64,000 nt of DNA from Enoplolaimus lenunculus (lineage: Eukaryota; Nematoda; Enoplea; Enoplida; Thoracostomopsidae). Positions 48,396-60,283 of this stretch are shown piece by piece; the stretch's first letter is position 1; each line of letters begins with the position of its first letter. The stretch spans positions 1 through 64,000 of the forward strand of contig JASANG010002945.1 in the NCBI GenBank assembly GCA_030248215.1, read 5' to 3'. The notes below the pieces were generated by a model. The model was not told the origin of the DNA and searched no databases. It saw only the letters and a program-made list of their open reading frames with translations. The position numbers and the translations under genes were made by a program.

Positions 48396-48666
48396 GCTTG
48401 ATTCACACGTGCAAGTTTTTGCTGGGAGAACTTGCAGCTGCAACTTGCACGTGTAAGTTTAGTGCAAAATCCCATTCGAAAAATTTTCCAGCTGCAAATA
48501 ATTCATTAAAAATCATAGCTAGTAATTTAGTTCATATGTGTGAATAACTATGCAAGCTCACTGAATTTATTGCAGCCGCTTTCTCATTGGCTGATGAAAA
48601 AAATGCAAGTTCTACGTGCTATTTGCAGCAGTAAGTTCTCGCAGCAAAAAGTTTCACGAGTACGGC
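48396..48666. mobile_element. TTAA-type E-box MITE (family F)
   Basis: GCTTGATTCACACGTGCAAG to TTTCACGAGTACGGC, with CTTGCAGCTGCAACTTGCAC and the shared AATCATAGCTAGTAATTTAG core. Confidence 0.85.
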
Positions 48667-50054
48667 TTATACAATTATTTCAACCAATTGAACAACTAAA
48701 TGGTCAGCATTTCACAAAAATTTAATTAAAATTTTTAGCTAACCGATCACCAACTTGTATATTCAGTGCACTGCAAACCACCTGGCCCTCCTATCTTCTG
48801 ATCACAATGCAATATTACGCGAATAATGTACACCTTTGGCTTTATCATATTACTAAGTAGTGATCGTACATAATTCATAATTATAATTTCACAAATTATA
48901 TGTCATACGTATATGACATACAACAGGAAATTGCTATATGTTGCATGCAGCGGCGATTTCAAGATTTCATTTCGAAACAGCATTAATTTCATTAAAGGGT
49001 ATTTTGTAAGCGGTCAAAACCCATTATTTTAAGCTTTATTAAGCTTATAAAAGTGCTGGCTTCTTTGTTCATTTTTGGTGAAATTTCACAACGGATATTT
49101 CCTATTTTACCCAATCCAACGCTAGTTTGAATACATATAATTTGAATAAATACAGTCACAAGTACTACAAATCCATATATATAGCAAAATATACAAATTT
49201 ATATCTAAAATAAATACAATAAAATACATGAATATATATACATTTTCAAAATTAGGTACTTTATAATTGCAGTTGCAGTGATACGCGTCGAAATTCGTCG
49301 TGTACTGCATACGAGTTTAGGAGATGCGACAGGTTGAGAGCCTTGTTTCACCATCTGGCGTTACTGTATGCGTGGATAGAATGTGTGTGTGTGTTGCAGT
49401 TCACGATTCTTTACAATTATTTAAATTTTAACCCGCCCTTTTATGCTCAGCAAACGGCAGTTTTCGAAGCGCAGCAAAATGTTTCTATTCCACGCTTTGT
49501 GAGCACTTTTAATATCAAGGCAGCTATAAGGTATTTTTGACAATTTTGTTGATTTCAATCAAAATAGCTTAATTTGTGCGTTGGTCTAATAGTATGAAAG
49601 TTGTCTTTTCAACCATTATTAGATGGAATTAAATTATTAATAAAACAAACGGATACTCAAGCTTGTTTATAAATAAAACATTTTTTTTTATTTCACTGAT
49701 AGTCGCAGTATTACAGTAATGAGTTTATAAATCTTGTAATTATTACACAGCACTGTATGTATCTAAGTCTAAGCTTAAGCTAAAGTTTAATGCTAAGCCT
49801 TGAATGTTTTGAAAACTGTGGGCATAAATTTTGACGAGGTATGTTTTCTTATATCTGGATAATAGGAATAAATTAGAGACAGCATCATATGCTTGAATTA
49901 ACCAGATAACTTCACTTTGTTGACTCTTATACTCTCGCGGCACGTCAAGTGTGCATTTGTACCTTAACCAAAAACCTGTGCTTGTTTTTGGTGGAATATT
50001 CGGTGAACGAAAGGAACGCGCGGAAATCGCCAAGATGACCGCAAATATAGACAC
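48667..50054. other. Stretch with one weak exon-like frame
   Basis: The open frame around 49400-49530 lies between a GTGTTGCAG and a GTATTT and reads FNPPFYAQQTAVFEAQQ. It is too short and unmatched to call. Confidence 0.35.
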
Positions 50055-50315
50055 CAGGGTGCAACCGGAGGTGAAAAATACCGGAGCCGGATCCGGAGGT
50101 GAGCAAAGCTTGCCGTAGCCGGAGCCGAAGGTGAGGCGAAATTAGGTAGTAACGATGATGGTTAACTAGTTAATATTAGCCAATATCTGCAATATGTTGT
50201 TGAAAAGTTTTCTTTTTATGCTAATTATCTGCGAATTTTCGAAAATTCTTTCCTAAAAATTGGGCCGATTTTTTGCCGGAGCCGGATCCGGAGGCAGACA
50301 TCCCGTTGTACCCTG
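50055..50315. mobile_element. hAT-type MITE with CAGGG ends and perfect 8-bp target duplication (family R)
   Basis: CAGGGTGCAACCGGAGG at the left and inverted CAGGGTACAACGGGATG at the right, flanked by ATAGACAC (50047-50054, 50316-50323). Both are standard hAT signatures. CCGGAGCCGGATCCGGAGG repeats lie near both ends. Confidence 0.95.
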
Positions 50316-51435
50316 ATAGACACTTTTTAAAATGTTTTTGCTTTCCTGTTTAAATGCTAGCTAAGACTTAATATCTGTCCAGCTATACACCACCCGCTCT
50401 GATTGATAGTACCTAAACCAAAATTTTGCTTTTCACCTTTATGCTAGTTGTATCAAACATTACAAAATCGTAGCTGTTGTTTGTTGATGTTACATTAGCA
50501 TTGAATAAATTACAAGCAACGTTTTTGCAATTATTGCATCGTTAGACTTTTTGTTGGTCAAAGCTTTGCAAAAAGCGAATTTAAATTGTGTGACAATTTT
50601 TAACGGTAGTTTATGTTTGTATTTTTAGCGTTAAGTGTCGTGTTTCAAAGGTAGGCCCATGTAAAGATCAGGGGCGGAACGTTTTTTTGTGGTAATAGTG
50701 TAAGTTTAACTTTTAAACTAATGTTTTGTTTGGTTCACACTTAGGCTTAGGCTTTTCTGGATCAGCGTCTGACTCCGGGTCTGACTCCGGTAGAATTCTT
50801 GCCAGAGGTTCCGGGAATTTGCCTAGTGAAATTTTGCATAGTTTTGCAAAAATTCGTGAGTTAAATCGCTCAATACGTTTGGTTTTAAATTTTGCTACGA
50901 TTTTCTGACGGTAATTGTAATCTCGTAAGAATAATATCGTCGGCTTCGGTATTTTCCACTTCCGGTTGCGCCATGTTGTTTACAGCTTGGACATATTCAT
51001 ATTGCGGCTTCTATAGCAATATAATTGTTTTTCTACTTTTCAATTCGTTTGAGCTAATCATACAACATTTTTTCGAATCTGGTACGCAACTAATCTATTT
51101 ACCTGCGTTAATGATGCATATTCTTCTTTGAAACGCTTAATTTTAGTGTAACATTCGCATAGCAAAAGTTACAAGCTTAGAATTGAATAACGTCTTATTA
51201 GTATCCTCAGACGCAACCGCTGGTATTTTTGGGTTTGGATAATATTGTGCAGAACGCTTAAGCTTAAGTCAAGCATTGTTTATTCTGGCAAGATTTTCAT
51301 CTGGTTTTATGTTTTTCTTCAAGGGTTTTTGCTATGCTACGCTTATTAACTGCGAAAAGCAGGGTAGCAATTTGTCTCATGCCCGCCACATAATATTTCC
51401 CTGATTGCGTTTACTAACTTGAACGATAGGTGTAC
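50316..51435. other. Mixed stretch upstream of the CCAAT cluster
   Basis: A left-half hexamer MITE (50654 to about 50755) abuts a GTCTGACTCCGG block that resembles 9.6-10.4 kb. No gene seen. Confidence 0.45.
50654..50755. mobile_element. Hexamer MITE (family B), left half
   Basis: GGCCCATGTAAAGATCAGGG through CACTTAGGCTTAGGC, then broken off. Confidence 0.82.
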
Positions 51436-51687
51436 ATTGGAGTGGTCACGATAAATTTCATTGGATAAAATAAGCAACGAATTTCATTGGTTACAGCCTA
51501 ATTCGCTTTGTGTATTTATTGGTCGTTTAAAATTAAATTAATAAAATATCTACTTTTGATTGGTTCAACGTTCGGTCATTTATTTCATGAGATACCAGAC
51601 GGCAGTTTATTGGTTATTTTCAATTTAAACGTACAAATTCCTATTGGATGCTACCATCTGCCAGTATTTCTCTTGCAATTTTATTGG
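51436..51687. promoter_or_regulatory. Cluster of eight ATTGG (inverted CCAAT) boxes, candidate promoter
   Basis: ATTGG occurs at 51436, 51460, 51486, 51518, 51559, 51609, 51643 and 51683, always in the same orientation, at spacings of 24 to 50 bp. At this base composition less than one would be expected in such a stretch. CCAAT boxes bind NF-Y and often lie close to transcription starts. The cluster ends about 1 kb upstream of the ligand start codon, so it may be the promoter of that gene, or of an unseen minus-strand transcript. No clear TATA box accompanies it. The function is inferred. Confidence 0.4.
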
Positions 51688-52729
51688 TTCTTTTCGCCGC
51701 AATGCGATTAAAATTCATTGTTCCGTCAGCCCATGACTGGCGTATCCGAGAAACGTGCGCAAATGTCATGTGTTGCATTCATTATTTGCACTGAGTACGA
51801 TTACGCCGTGTTCTCTGTACAGAGTGCAGTTCACTGTCAAAATTTTTAATATTTGCGTTCAGTTTTCGTATCTTACGTCCGACAACGACGCTTGAAAGCG
51901 TTTAGAATGGAAACGGATTTTAAGGAAACATATGGCACTGGGAACGTTTAAGACAACGCAGTCAATTCTTTAAGCGACGGTGTCGTTGTGTACAGTTTGT
52001 TATATTATGGTAGTTCATATGAAATTTCAAACAATCGTTTTTTATTTTATTTTGTATGATTTTAAAATAATTGAATTTTTAGTTTATACTTCGAGTATAA
52101 TAATTTTAAGTGAACTTTCAGTTCCTAATTTCTGTGTTTGCAGAATTCAAAATTATGACGCAATGTGCAATAAAGTTTGTGATATCAAAAATCAATCAGC
52201 TTTAGTATAATTGTAATTTTCAAATAAAATGGTAGTTTAACTTTTGGGTTAATAATTAAGCTTTTCCCAGTGTGAGAAGTTCGTGATTTATTAGAATAAA
52301 AGATACCAAATCACAACTTAACGTGCGTTTTTAGGGTTTGGTTTTAGTTTGTTTTAGTTTTTAGTTTGAAATATGTTTTAACAGTAGCACAGCCACCGTG
52401 TACACCCTTAAGATATCGATTAAAGTTTTTTTCCTCAGAGTGTCATTTAAAGCTATCAGTCACTTGCGTACAGAGGAAAACTGTAAACAACAGTGATAGT
52501 TTTTCTAATTAATTGTCTAGTTTTCAGATTAGCTTATAAACCGCTATAATTGTTATATATCAAAAATTAAGCTATAAACGTTGTATGTCGTGTGGTCTAC
52601 AGCACGCGTTCCCAAAATTTGGAACCCTTACTATAAGTATATAATAACGCCACAATAGCTATAAACTGCATTTGACTGCCTTATTACTCGGTTTACTTAA
52701 ATTACTTTAATTTTAAATTTCGGACCGGA
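51688..52729 (+). other. Presumed 5' flank and leader of the ligand gene
   Basis: No repeat family from the rest of the window is recognised here, which fits a constrained regulatory or leader region. The first about 200 bp are less AT-rich than what follows. One TGTGAGAA, matching the Su(H)/CSL consensus YGTGRGAA, lies at 52271-52278; a single site is weak evidence for Notch feedback. The transcription start cannot be placed. Confidence 0.4.
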
Positions 52730-52795
52730 ATGCGTTCAAAAATTGTATCAAACACTTTGAATAAACTTGTTCTTGGCTGTCTTATTATGTTATTG
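52730..52795 (+). CDS. Ligand exon 1: start codon and signal-peptide core
   Basis: The ATG at 52730 opens 22 codons ([20 protein letters not shown], then LL) that stop at a strong GTAAGT donor at 52796. The reading phase is 0, which matches the acceptor at 53120. Joined to exon 2 it gives a basic start, a hydrophobic core [15 protein letters not shown] and a small-residue stretch STAAG, a classic signal peptide placed just before the conserved IFELQL of the MNNL domain. I found this exon by looking for an in-phase donor, and its shortness would hide it from an ORF scan. The alternative ATG at 53079 lies upstream of the splice acceptor and gives a poor signal peptide. Confidence 0.85.
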
Positions 52796-55700
52796 GTAAG
52801 TTGACTTTGAGTGATCGTATTTAATCACGTGTGACATTTTGATAAGAAACAATGTACTTTTTTCAATACTGAGCAGTGTTTTGCGAATTTTGCCATATTT
52901 CAGATAGATTGTGGAAAACGAACCTATCGAGCGATACCTTTCTATTAAGAATTCTATTGCTGAAATTGTCAAATATTGTTTACCAACGTTTTAATTTATT
53001 TGAGGTAAAACTTAAGCAATACAATAGTTTTTAACTTTATTTCGTTAATTTGCTTGTATTTCTTTTTTTCAAGTAAATTTGTTTCGGTATGCAAAACAGT
53101 TGCAGTTTAATTTATTTCAGCTCATTCTGCTTGCGGAACCAAGCACCGCTGCGGGCATATTTGAACTTCAATTGATTTCCTACCTCAATCCAAGTGGCCT
53201 CGACGTACTGGGCGGTTGTTGTAACAACCAAAACGAACCAACGAACTTGCTTGAAAAATCTGAAAACAACATTAAAGATCGTACAAAATGTTCTCCATCA
53301 CAGTGTGTTCCAATATTTCGAATTTGCCTTAAACAATACCAGTCAAGCGTTGATCCGAATCCGCCATGCATTTATGGTAGCCGGTTTAGCGGCGTTGTAT
53401 CTACTGGAAACGCTACCGCTGTCACGTCTGAAGGGACAGGAATTAGTTTTGCTCAACACGCCGAGTTTCAACAACCGCTTCGATTTCCGTTTTCTTTCGC
53501 TTGGCCGGTAAGCTTTGTTATCTTTAACTTGAGTTGTTTGTCCCATGTAAAGATCAGGAGCGGAACGTTGTTCTGTAGGACTGCAATTGAGCAAACTTAA
53601 GCTTTAGACTAATTTTTTGCTTGGCTTAGGCTTATGCTTAGAAATAGGCTCATCTTACGCTTAGGCTTAGGCTTAGGAATATGCTTATAATACTGTTCCG
53701 CCGCTGTTGTTTGCATTTGCCGTTTGTTTTGGACAATTTGTAAATCATAACTAAAGATTTCTGTTTTTCATTTTCATATTTAAAATTTATCGCTCAAATA
53801 TTAATCTGTCGTTCACAACGATTCTGTCAACGGTTGAGACAACATTTCTAGTATATATACTAGGCTTCGACTAAACGGCTAGTATACTATAGAAGTAGAC
53901 AAAATTCGTTCATAACGCAAAAGTAGCTTGTGACGGTAAAAATTTTTTGTGCTGTTGCTCATATTTTCACCAACCATCACTACACTGCAAAAAATGGTGA
54001 GTCAAATTGACTCTCTCCGAAATAGGCACTACGGGACTACGCAAACTATTTCAAATTCGACTCCGCCAGAGTCAAATTACACTCACAAAATCGCACGCGT
54101 GACTCTATCAACGAAGTCGAATATGACTCAGTTTATGTAGTACCGCAGAGCCTATTTCGCAAAGAATCAATTTGATTTATCATTTTTTGCAGTGTTGCTA
54201 TGGTTATAGTTTAAAATTAGCAGTATTTCAAATTTGGTGTCAAAAAATCCGTTGTAAAAGTTATTCAAATGATATCAAGTTTAACCATATGTTTGTACAA
54301 TAATTAATTGACATGTACATCATTACTTACAGTTATGTACTGCGTCTTGTGCGTTCTGATGCTTCAAAGTATAAAATTTCGTTTTACCGCACGCAAAGTT
54401 TATTTGCAAATTAGTGGCAGTTTTATAAATTTCACAGAAAATTTTTCCCACGATTTTAAGTAAAGTTATCAATAGCAAAAATATTGAACACATTAGCGAT
54501 ACATCTCTACGCAGTTCGGTCACGCGTAAATCCGCTTATCAAACGTGTAACTGCATCATGCCTTCCATTACCACCTACATTGAACGCAAGCAAATATACG
54601 CACTGAAACCATAATTGATTTTTATAAAAGCAGTTATGTTAATTTTACTTTTTTTTAATATTTCAGGGCTCGTTTTCGATCATTATTGAAGTATGGCATA
54701 ATTCATCGGCAATTGATTCACAAAGTAACCAAAACAGTCAAGGTAAGTCGCTTGCTGAGCTTTTAGTTTTAACCCCTCCAATAGACGACCAAACAAGACC
54801 ATAGAAATTTTTGGTTTTACATTTTTTGCCAGAAATTAACCTATACTTCGTCGTATCTTCGCTTGTAATCTTTCATATTCAAGGTGCAACCGGAATTCCG
54901 ATTCTGGCGTTTTTTTCACATTCCGGTTCCGGTAAATTTTTATCGGTATTAAAAATTCCGGTATTGAAATTTGATCAGTGGAAATTATGATATTTTACTA
55001 AAAATGACGATAAAAATTAAACAGATTTCATTAGTTAGTATAATATGCAAACCTTAACAATCGCCGAAAATACACCATCAAAGGGTATATTTCGCTACGG
55101 TGGATTATGAAACTGTAAAATACAGCACATAAAGTGAATACCTATCTCCAACTAGCGTTATTTCACCAATAATATTGCAAAAAAACCAAAATTAAAATTA
55201 ATTTTTCGGTGGCATGTATTTTTCATTTTCCCGTTCCGTTTTCGGTAATTTTTTTCAAATTCCGGTTCAGGTAAATTGTAATTCCGCTTGCACCCTAACC
55301 GTATTATCAGTATACATTGATAATACCGAACTCTATCTTAGATATAATCTGGTATAGTTTTGGTCTGACCATATATTACGTAAACCATTGATTATATCAG
55401 ATTTTTTTCGCTAAAAAGGTACAATTTTCGGCTTCTAAATTTTACTGCCTTTGTGCGCGTACTCGTTTTTGTTAAGTGTCATTTTCTCACGCAAACTGCC
55501 AACATTTTTTTGTTTTTGACCAAACATCAACCGATATAGCCCCCCCCGTTTGAAAATGTCAACTTTTGGCTGTTAGATTTAAATTATAACAACAACAACA
55601 ACAACCAAGCTCATAATCTTAACCCGTGGGTAAGAACAAAATAGAAAATTTTAGCACCAGCGTTTAACCTTCACAGTAGACCCCTTTGCGTGACACAGGG

Positions 55701-56494
55701 CAAAGCCGTTTCCTGGATATAATGAGTATGCACTTAACTTTTGCAAGTGAAAAGTCATTTATTTCGTATAACGTCGTATTGAGTTGTAGTAGTCAACAGC
55801 CGGATCCTATTTGTATCAATGAAAACAACATTTTCATTGATAAGTTTTCCGACGGTGTGAACTATTCTACATGGTCTCTCACTCTCTCTCTTCTCTCTCT
55901 CTCTTCTCTCTCTCACCCGTTGTATTACAACTTTGATATATTCAACAAAATGCTAGTTGTAGTAGTCATATTGAAACTAGCGTTGAATGAAAAATTAATA
56001 TTAAAATATTAAAAGTAAGTGTCGATTTGAAGTTTGAGACACTTTAAACGTAGTTTTGTCGCTGGCTAACTTCAATACTATGTGGACTGCATCGTGTGAG
56101 AATCTAATTTAAAAATCGGAACACATATTTAGCTAAATGGCAACTTAATGGTAGGGTATGTCTGTATATTTTTCGTACAGCCGTCAAACTGCCATTTGTA
56201 CACTACACTAGTAATTGCGTTTAAGAGTACGTTTCATTTCAATATTGCACGGATATAAATGTTTTGTATATAGCTCTTTTTGAAATTGAAAATTTCAAAA
56301 AATTCAAACCCAGGTTAGAAAAAAGCACCTAAAAATCCTGCGACTGCACCTGTATGTACGGTTCCAAAAATGGAGCCAATTTGCCGAAATGTCACATCAA
56401 AACGTGACAAAAATGTTTCAATTTCAATTCATTTAACCAAGCTAATATATATAGATATATATGTATATATATGTATATATACTAATATATATAT

Positions 56495-56567
<73 letters not shown>

Positions 56568-59500
56568 TATGAATATCAGTTATTTCGTTTTTAGGTCCTG
56601 CCAATCAACAGCTGCTTATGCGACTTGCTGAAGCGAAATCTTTAGCTTCCGGTCATTCATGGACTACTGAAACATATTATGGCGCTAACCAAGATGGATC
56701 ATCACTTTCACTTCAATATCGTGTTGTTTGTGCATCGAACTATTATGGCGAACAGTGTTCACGCTATTGTCGGACCAAAAACGATCATGGACATTATACA
56801 TGTGACACAGACGGACATCGACAATGTATGCCAGGATGGCAAGGTCAATTATGCACTGAACGTAAGTTTTTCAAATTGCGTTTACACTTTTGATACCTTA
56901 TAATGAACAAAAAAAGGTTTATTTTCATTAATTTTCGGTAAATAAATTTCTTCAATGACAATTTTTACTGAATACTTCGGTTTAAGGTTAATTAAAACAT
57001 TAGCTTCACTCTTGTACATTTTCTTTGTCACACAGCTTTACACACTTTCGTTTTCGCAGTTTGTAATTTTTTCAGATTTTTTACTCTGCTTAAGAACAGG
57101 CTTATAGTTGAACTTAGGCTTACGCTTAAGCATAGGTTAAATGATGTTTTAGCGAGGAAGTACATTTAATACTGCTACAGGATTGGTTTAAAGCTTGTTT
57201 AGTTTTGTTCAAAAGAAAGCGTCAAATAACATTTTAACACTTAATAGAAATTGTTAAAATTAGCAATTTGAACATATAATTTTTCATCTTTGAACATTGT
57301 TTCGCTCCATCGCTGGCTGAGGCAAAATTGATGGTCGTCCAGGCACCAATTTTTTTGTTTCACTTTCGATTGCACCTTTCCATTCTGGCTGTCTTAGTTT
57401 TAAAAATACAGTCGCGTAAATTAACGCAATCAAATAGCACGTTGTACTTGCAAGCATCTGCAATTAAGTCGTTGAATTTTTAGGCAGCAATAGAATATGT
57501 TTTTTTTACATTTTATGGTATCATTTAAAAATATTTTTTCCGTTGCTTGAGCTTCGACACCATATGACAATGATATAGTAAATTAAAGGCCGTTCTTTGA
57601 CTACGAAGCGCTATTATGAGCGTTTTCAAAGACGCTTTTATAGCTATTATTAACTGTGCGAGTTAACGACAGTCTAGAGAGTGTTATAATCTGAAAACTA
57701 AGGAACGAGTATATACTACACAGTGTATTAAAGCGATGGCAGAAGGGGTATATGCATTTAGTATTATCAGTAAAACAGTAAATTCGCTGCGAACAATTAC
57801 GGCCTAAAATATGCTAATGCCATCTGTCGATAATCAAACTTTTATATAATTTTGGTATGAAATTAAAATTTCATTAAGTTTGCGATGAAGGTTGTAAATT
57901 TTAAATCCATTTTGCGTTTATGAGAGGAGCTGAGGAGATTTTATGGTATAATATAAACTCGGCAGTCTTGTGTCGTTGAAAAACATTTGTCTCATCCGTT
58001 GGAATTGTACAAATTTTAATTCCTGTACACTTTGTAATCACAGGCTAAGAGGTTTGGGTTTAGGAAAACATTTACGTAACGACGCTAAGTCGTTGCTTAA
58101 GCCTTAATCTTTAAAGTGAGGAAACCCTGTAGCCAGATCATTCAATTTATATACCCTTACTTCTGGGCTAGTTTTGAGATCTACAATTGCAGCAGTTCGT
58201 TAGTTTGAAAACCTATTGCTAAAATTGGCTAAAATGAGGAAATTACAAAAATTGTGCTGTATTTCCATTTAACCCCTTATTAATCCCGCAGCAAGCTCAC
58301 TTTGCTACGGAGTTGCTGAAAATTTTCTAAGGGTTCAAAAACTTTCTTGAGGGTTGTTTTGTTGCTGTTGTGGGCTGATCTAAAAGTGCCTATACCGCGC
58401 ACTGATCTTTAAATATTAGTGGGAGGCTAATAAAGTATGTATTTTTGTCATACAGGCACACTATTATAGACATACGTATATTTATTTAGTTCAAATCATT
58501 TTACAATTTAGAATTATATTTCGCATTCGCTTTATTAGCGTACTATATATACTAAGAAGAAACACATCTGCCTTGCATAGAAATTTAACTATCGTAGAGT
58601 ACAGGTGGTTGCTACATAATTTTGAGCTGAATACTGGCCTAAATAGGATTTTAAACGGTCTCTATGCATTTAAATATGGTTGTCTGAATTGACTAATCCG
58701 TATATTTATAGTAAAAATCGTGGCTAAGTTTACAATAGGCTGGTAACACCACAAAACCGTGAAAAGATACGTATCCTGTACAACAGTTTGACATATGTTT
58801 AAACAGGCCAATAGCCAGCTCATCTTACCAGAGGGCTAAAACAATTTTTCAAGAGCAACATTCAAGAGATTTCGTTGACTTACAAGCAAGGTTGATTATT
58901 TTCTAGGGAGCTGAAATTTGTACAGGATAAATGTGTGAAAAGTATACCTGATTTAAAACGTGTTATTAAACTGCTATTTCAGATCTCCGTTCCAATTTAT
59001 AATTTACCTTTCTCCAAATGGTAACAAATACGACATCCATAGAATAATATGCACATGTTCGAGCCCGTAGCCAAGAGGGCTGGGCAGGGAGGGCGGCTCA
59101 GCCCCCCTTGGAAAAAATTTGTCCCTCCAGAAAAATTTTCACCTTGCTTGTAAGTCAACGAAACCCCTTGTATGCCACTCCTGAAAACTTTTTACCCCCT
59201 CCCTACCAAGGTGAGCTGCCTACTGGCCTGCACATCTTACGATAGATTCAATAACTTCTCAACCTATGCAATAAGCAGCATTTTTTCGTTTGCATTAATT
59301 TATTGTTAAACTTTCGCAGTTACTTAGGCCAAGAGTGCATGATACAAGAGTATGCAACTCTTGCAGTTGCACATGGTACAAAATGTACCACCGGGTGTTG
59401 CGTTTTTGGCCGACCCCCACCTTGTTTAGAGGGCGGTCGTTGTCACATGCAAAACCCTAAATTTCACATGCAAAACCCTAAATTAAACTATAAGCGGATC

Positions 59501-60249
59501 ATTTTTAATGGCGGATACATAAAGTGTCCTGGTTCGCACAGATTGTACACCATTTTAAATACAGGCGGGTAGGCCAAAAACGCAACACGTGCCGGATACA
59601 TTCTTTTCTACACAGAATCTACCCAGTTGCATACTCTTGTTAAAGTACGCGTCATCCATCTTGCTTAGGCTAAATGTGAATGGTATTTTATTTTTTCATT
59701 TCAGCAATATGTAAAGACGGCTGTATGCAGGGTACATGTCAAGTGCCAGGCGAATGTAACTGCGATCTTGGGTACATCGGAGATATGTGTGATACTTGCC
59801 AGCGGTATCCAGGTTGTCAGCATGGCGTTTGCGACAAACCATTCACGTGTAATTGTCACGACGGTTGGGGTGGTTTGTTTTGCAACCAAGGTAAATGCTT
59901 TATTTTTTCGAAACACGCATTTTTTTCGGTTTCTTTGAGTAGAATTTAGAGTAACAGCACGCCCGTAGCCAAGGGGGGGGCCAGGGCGGCTCAGCTCCCC
60001 TGGAAAAATTTTGTGCCCCCTCTAGATAATTTTTAACTTTCCGTCTAACTCATTAAAACCCCTCTAATGCCCCTCCTGGAAAATTTTCAGCCACCCCCCT
60101 CTAGCAAGGTGAGCTGGCTGCGGGCCTGAGTAACAGTGTCGTTTGTAGCAATATTTACAATGACAAACATCTGACTTTAAATTTTGGTTTAGGTTGTGTA
60201 GTATGGGCAGAAAGAACTGTGTTTATTGAATAATAATAATAATAATATA

Positions 60250-60283
<34 letters not shown>

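Larger units (their letters stand above)
53508..54666 (+). other. Intron 2 of the ligand gene
   Basis: The 1159-bp intron has a GTAAGC donor and a T-rich acceptor. It hosts two MITEs, a hexamer-type element at 53540-53721 and a GAGTCAAATT foldback at 53983-54194. The other half shows nothing recognisable. Confidence 0.9.
54743..56594 (+). other. Intron 3 of the ligand gene
   Basis: This 1852-bp intron contains an AGGGTGCAA-ended MITE (54881-55297), a CT tract (55875-55915) and a long TA tract (56446-56564) that stops about 30 bp before the acceptor. One CSL-like TGTGAGAA lies at 56095-56102. Confidence 0.9.
56862..59704 (+). other. Intron 4 of the ligand gene
   Basis: The longest complete intron, 2843 bp. 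Decayed TTAGGC-like hexamers lie at about 57105-57137. MITEs lie at 58804-58925, 59061-59229 and 59330-59640. The 57.2-58.8 kb stretch is AT-rich with no exon or repeat that I recognise. Confidence 0.9.

Noticed and set aside
52271-52278. CSL/Su(H) site suggesting Notch feedback on the ligand gene
   Set aside because: A single degenerate 8-mer, and another at 56095, is expected by chance; there is no paired or clustered arrangement.
53079-53120. Upstream in-frame ATG of the MNNL open frame as the ligand start
   Set aside because: It would read through a splice acceptor and give a weak leader, while 52730 provides an in-phase exon and a proper signal peptide.
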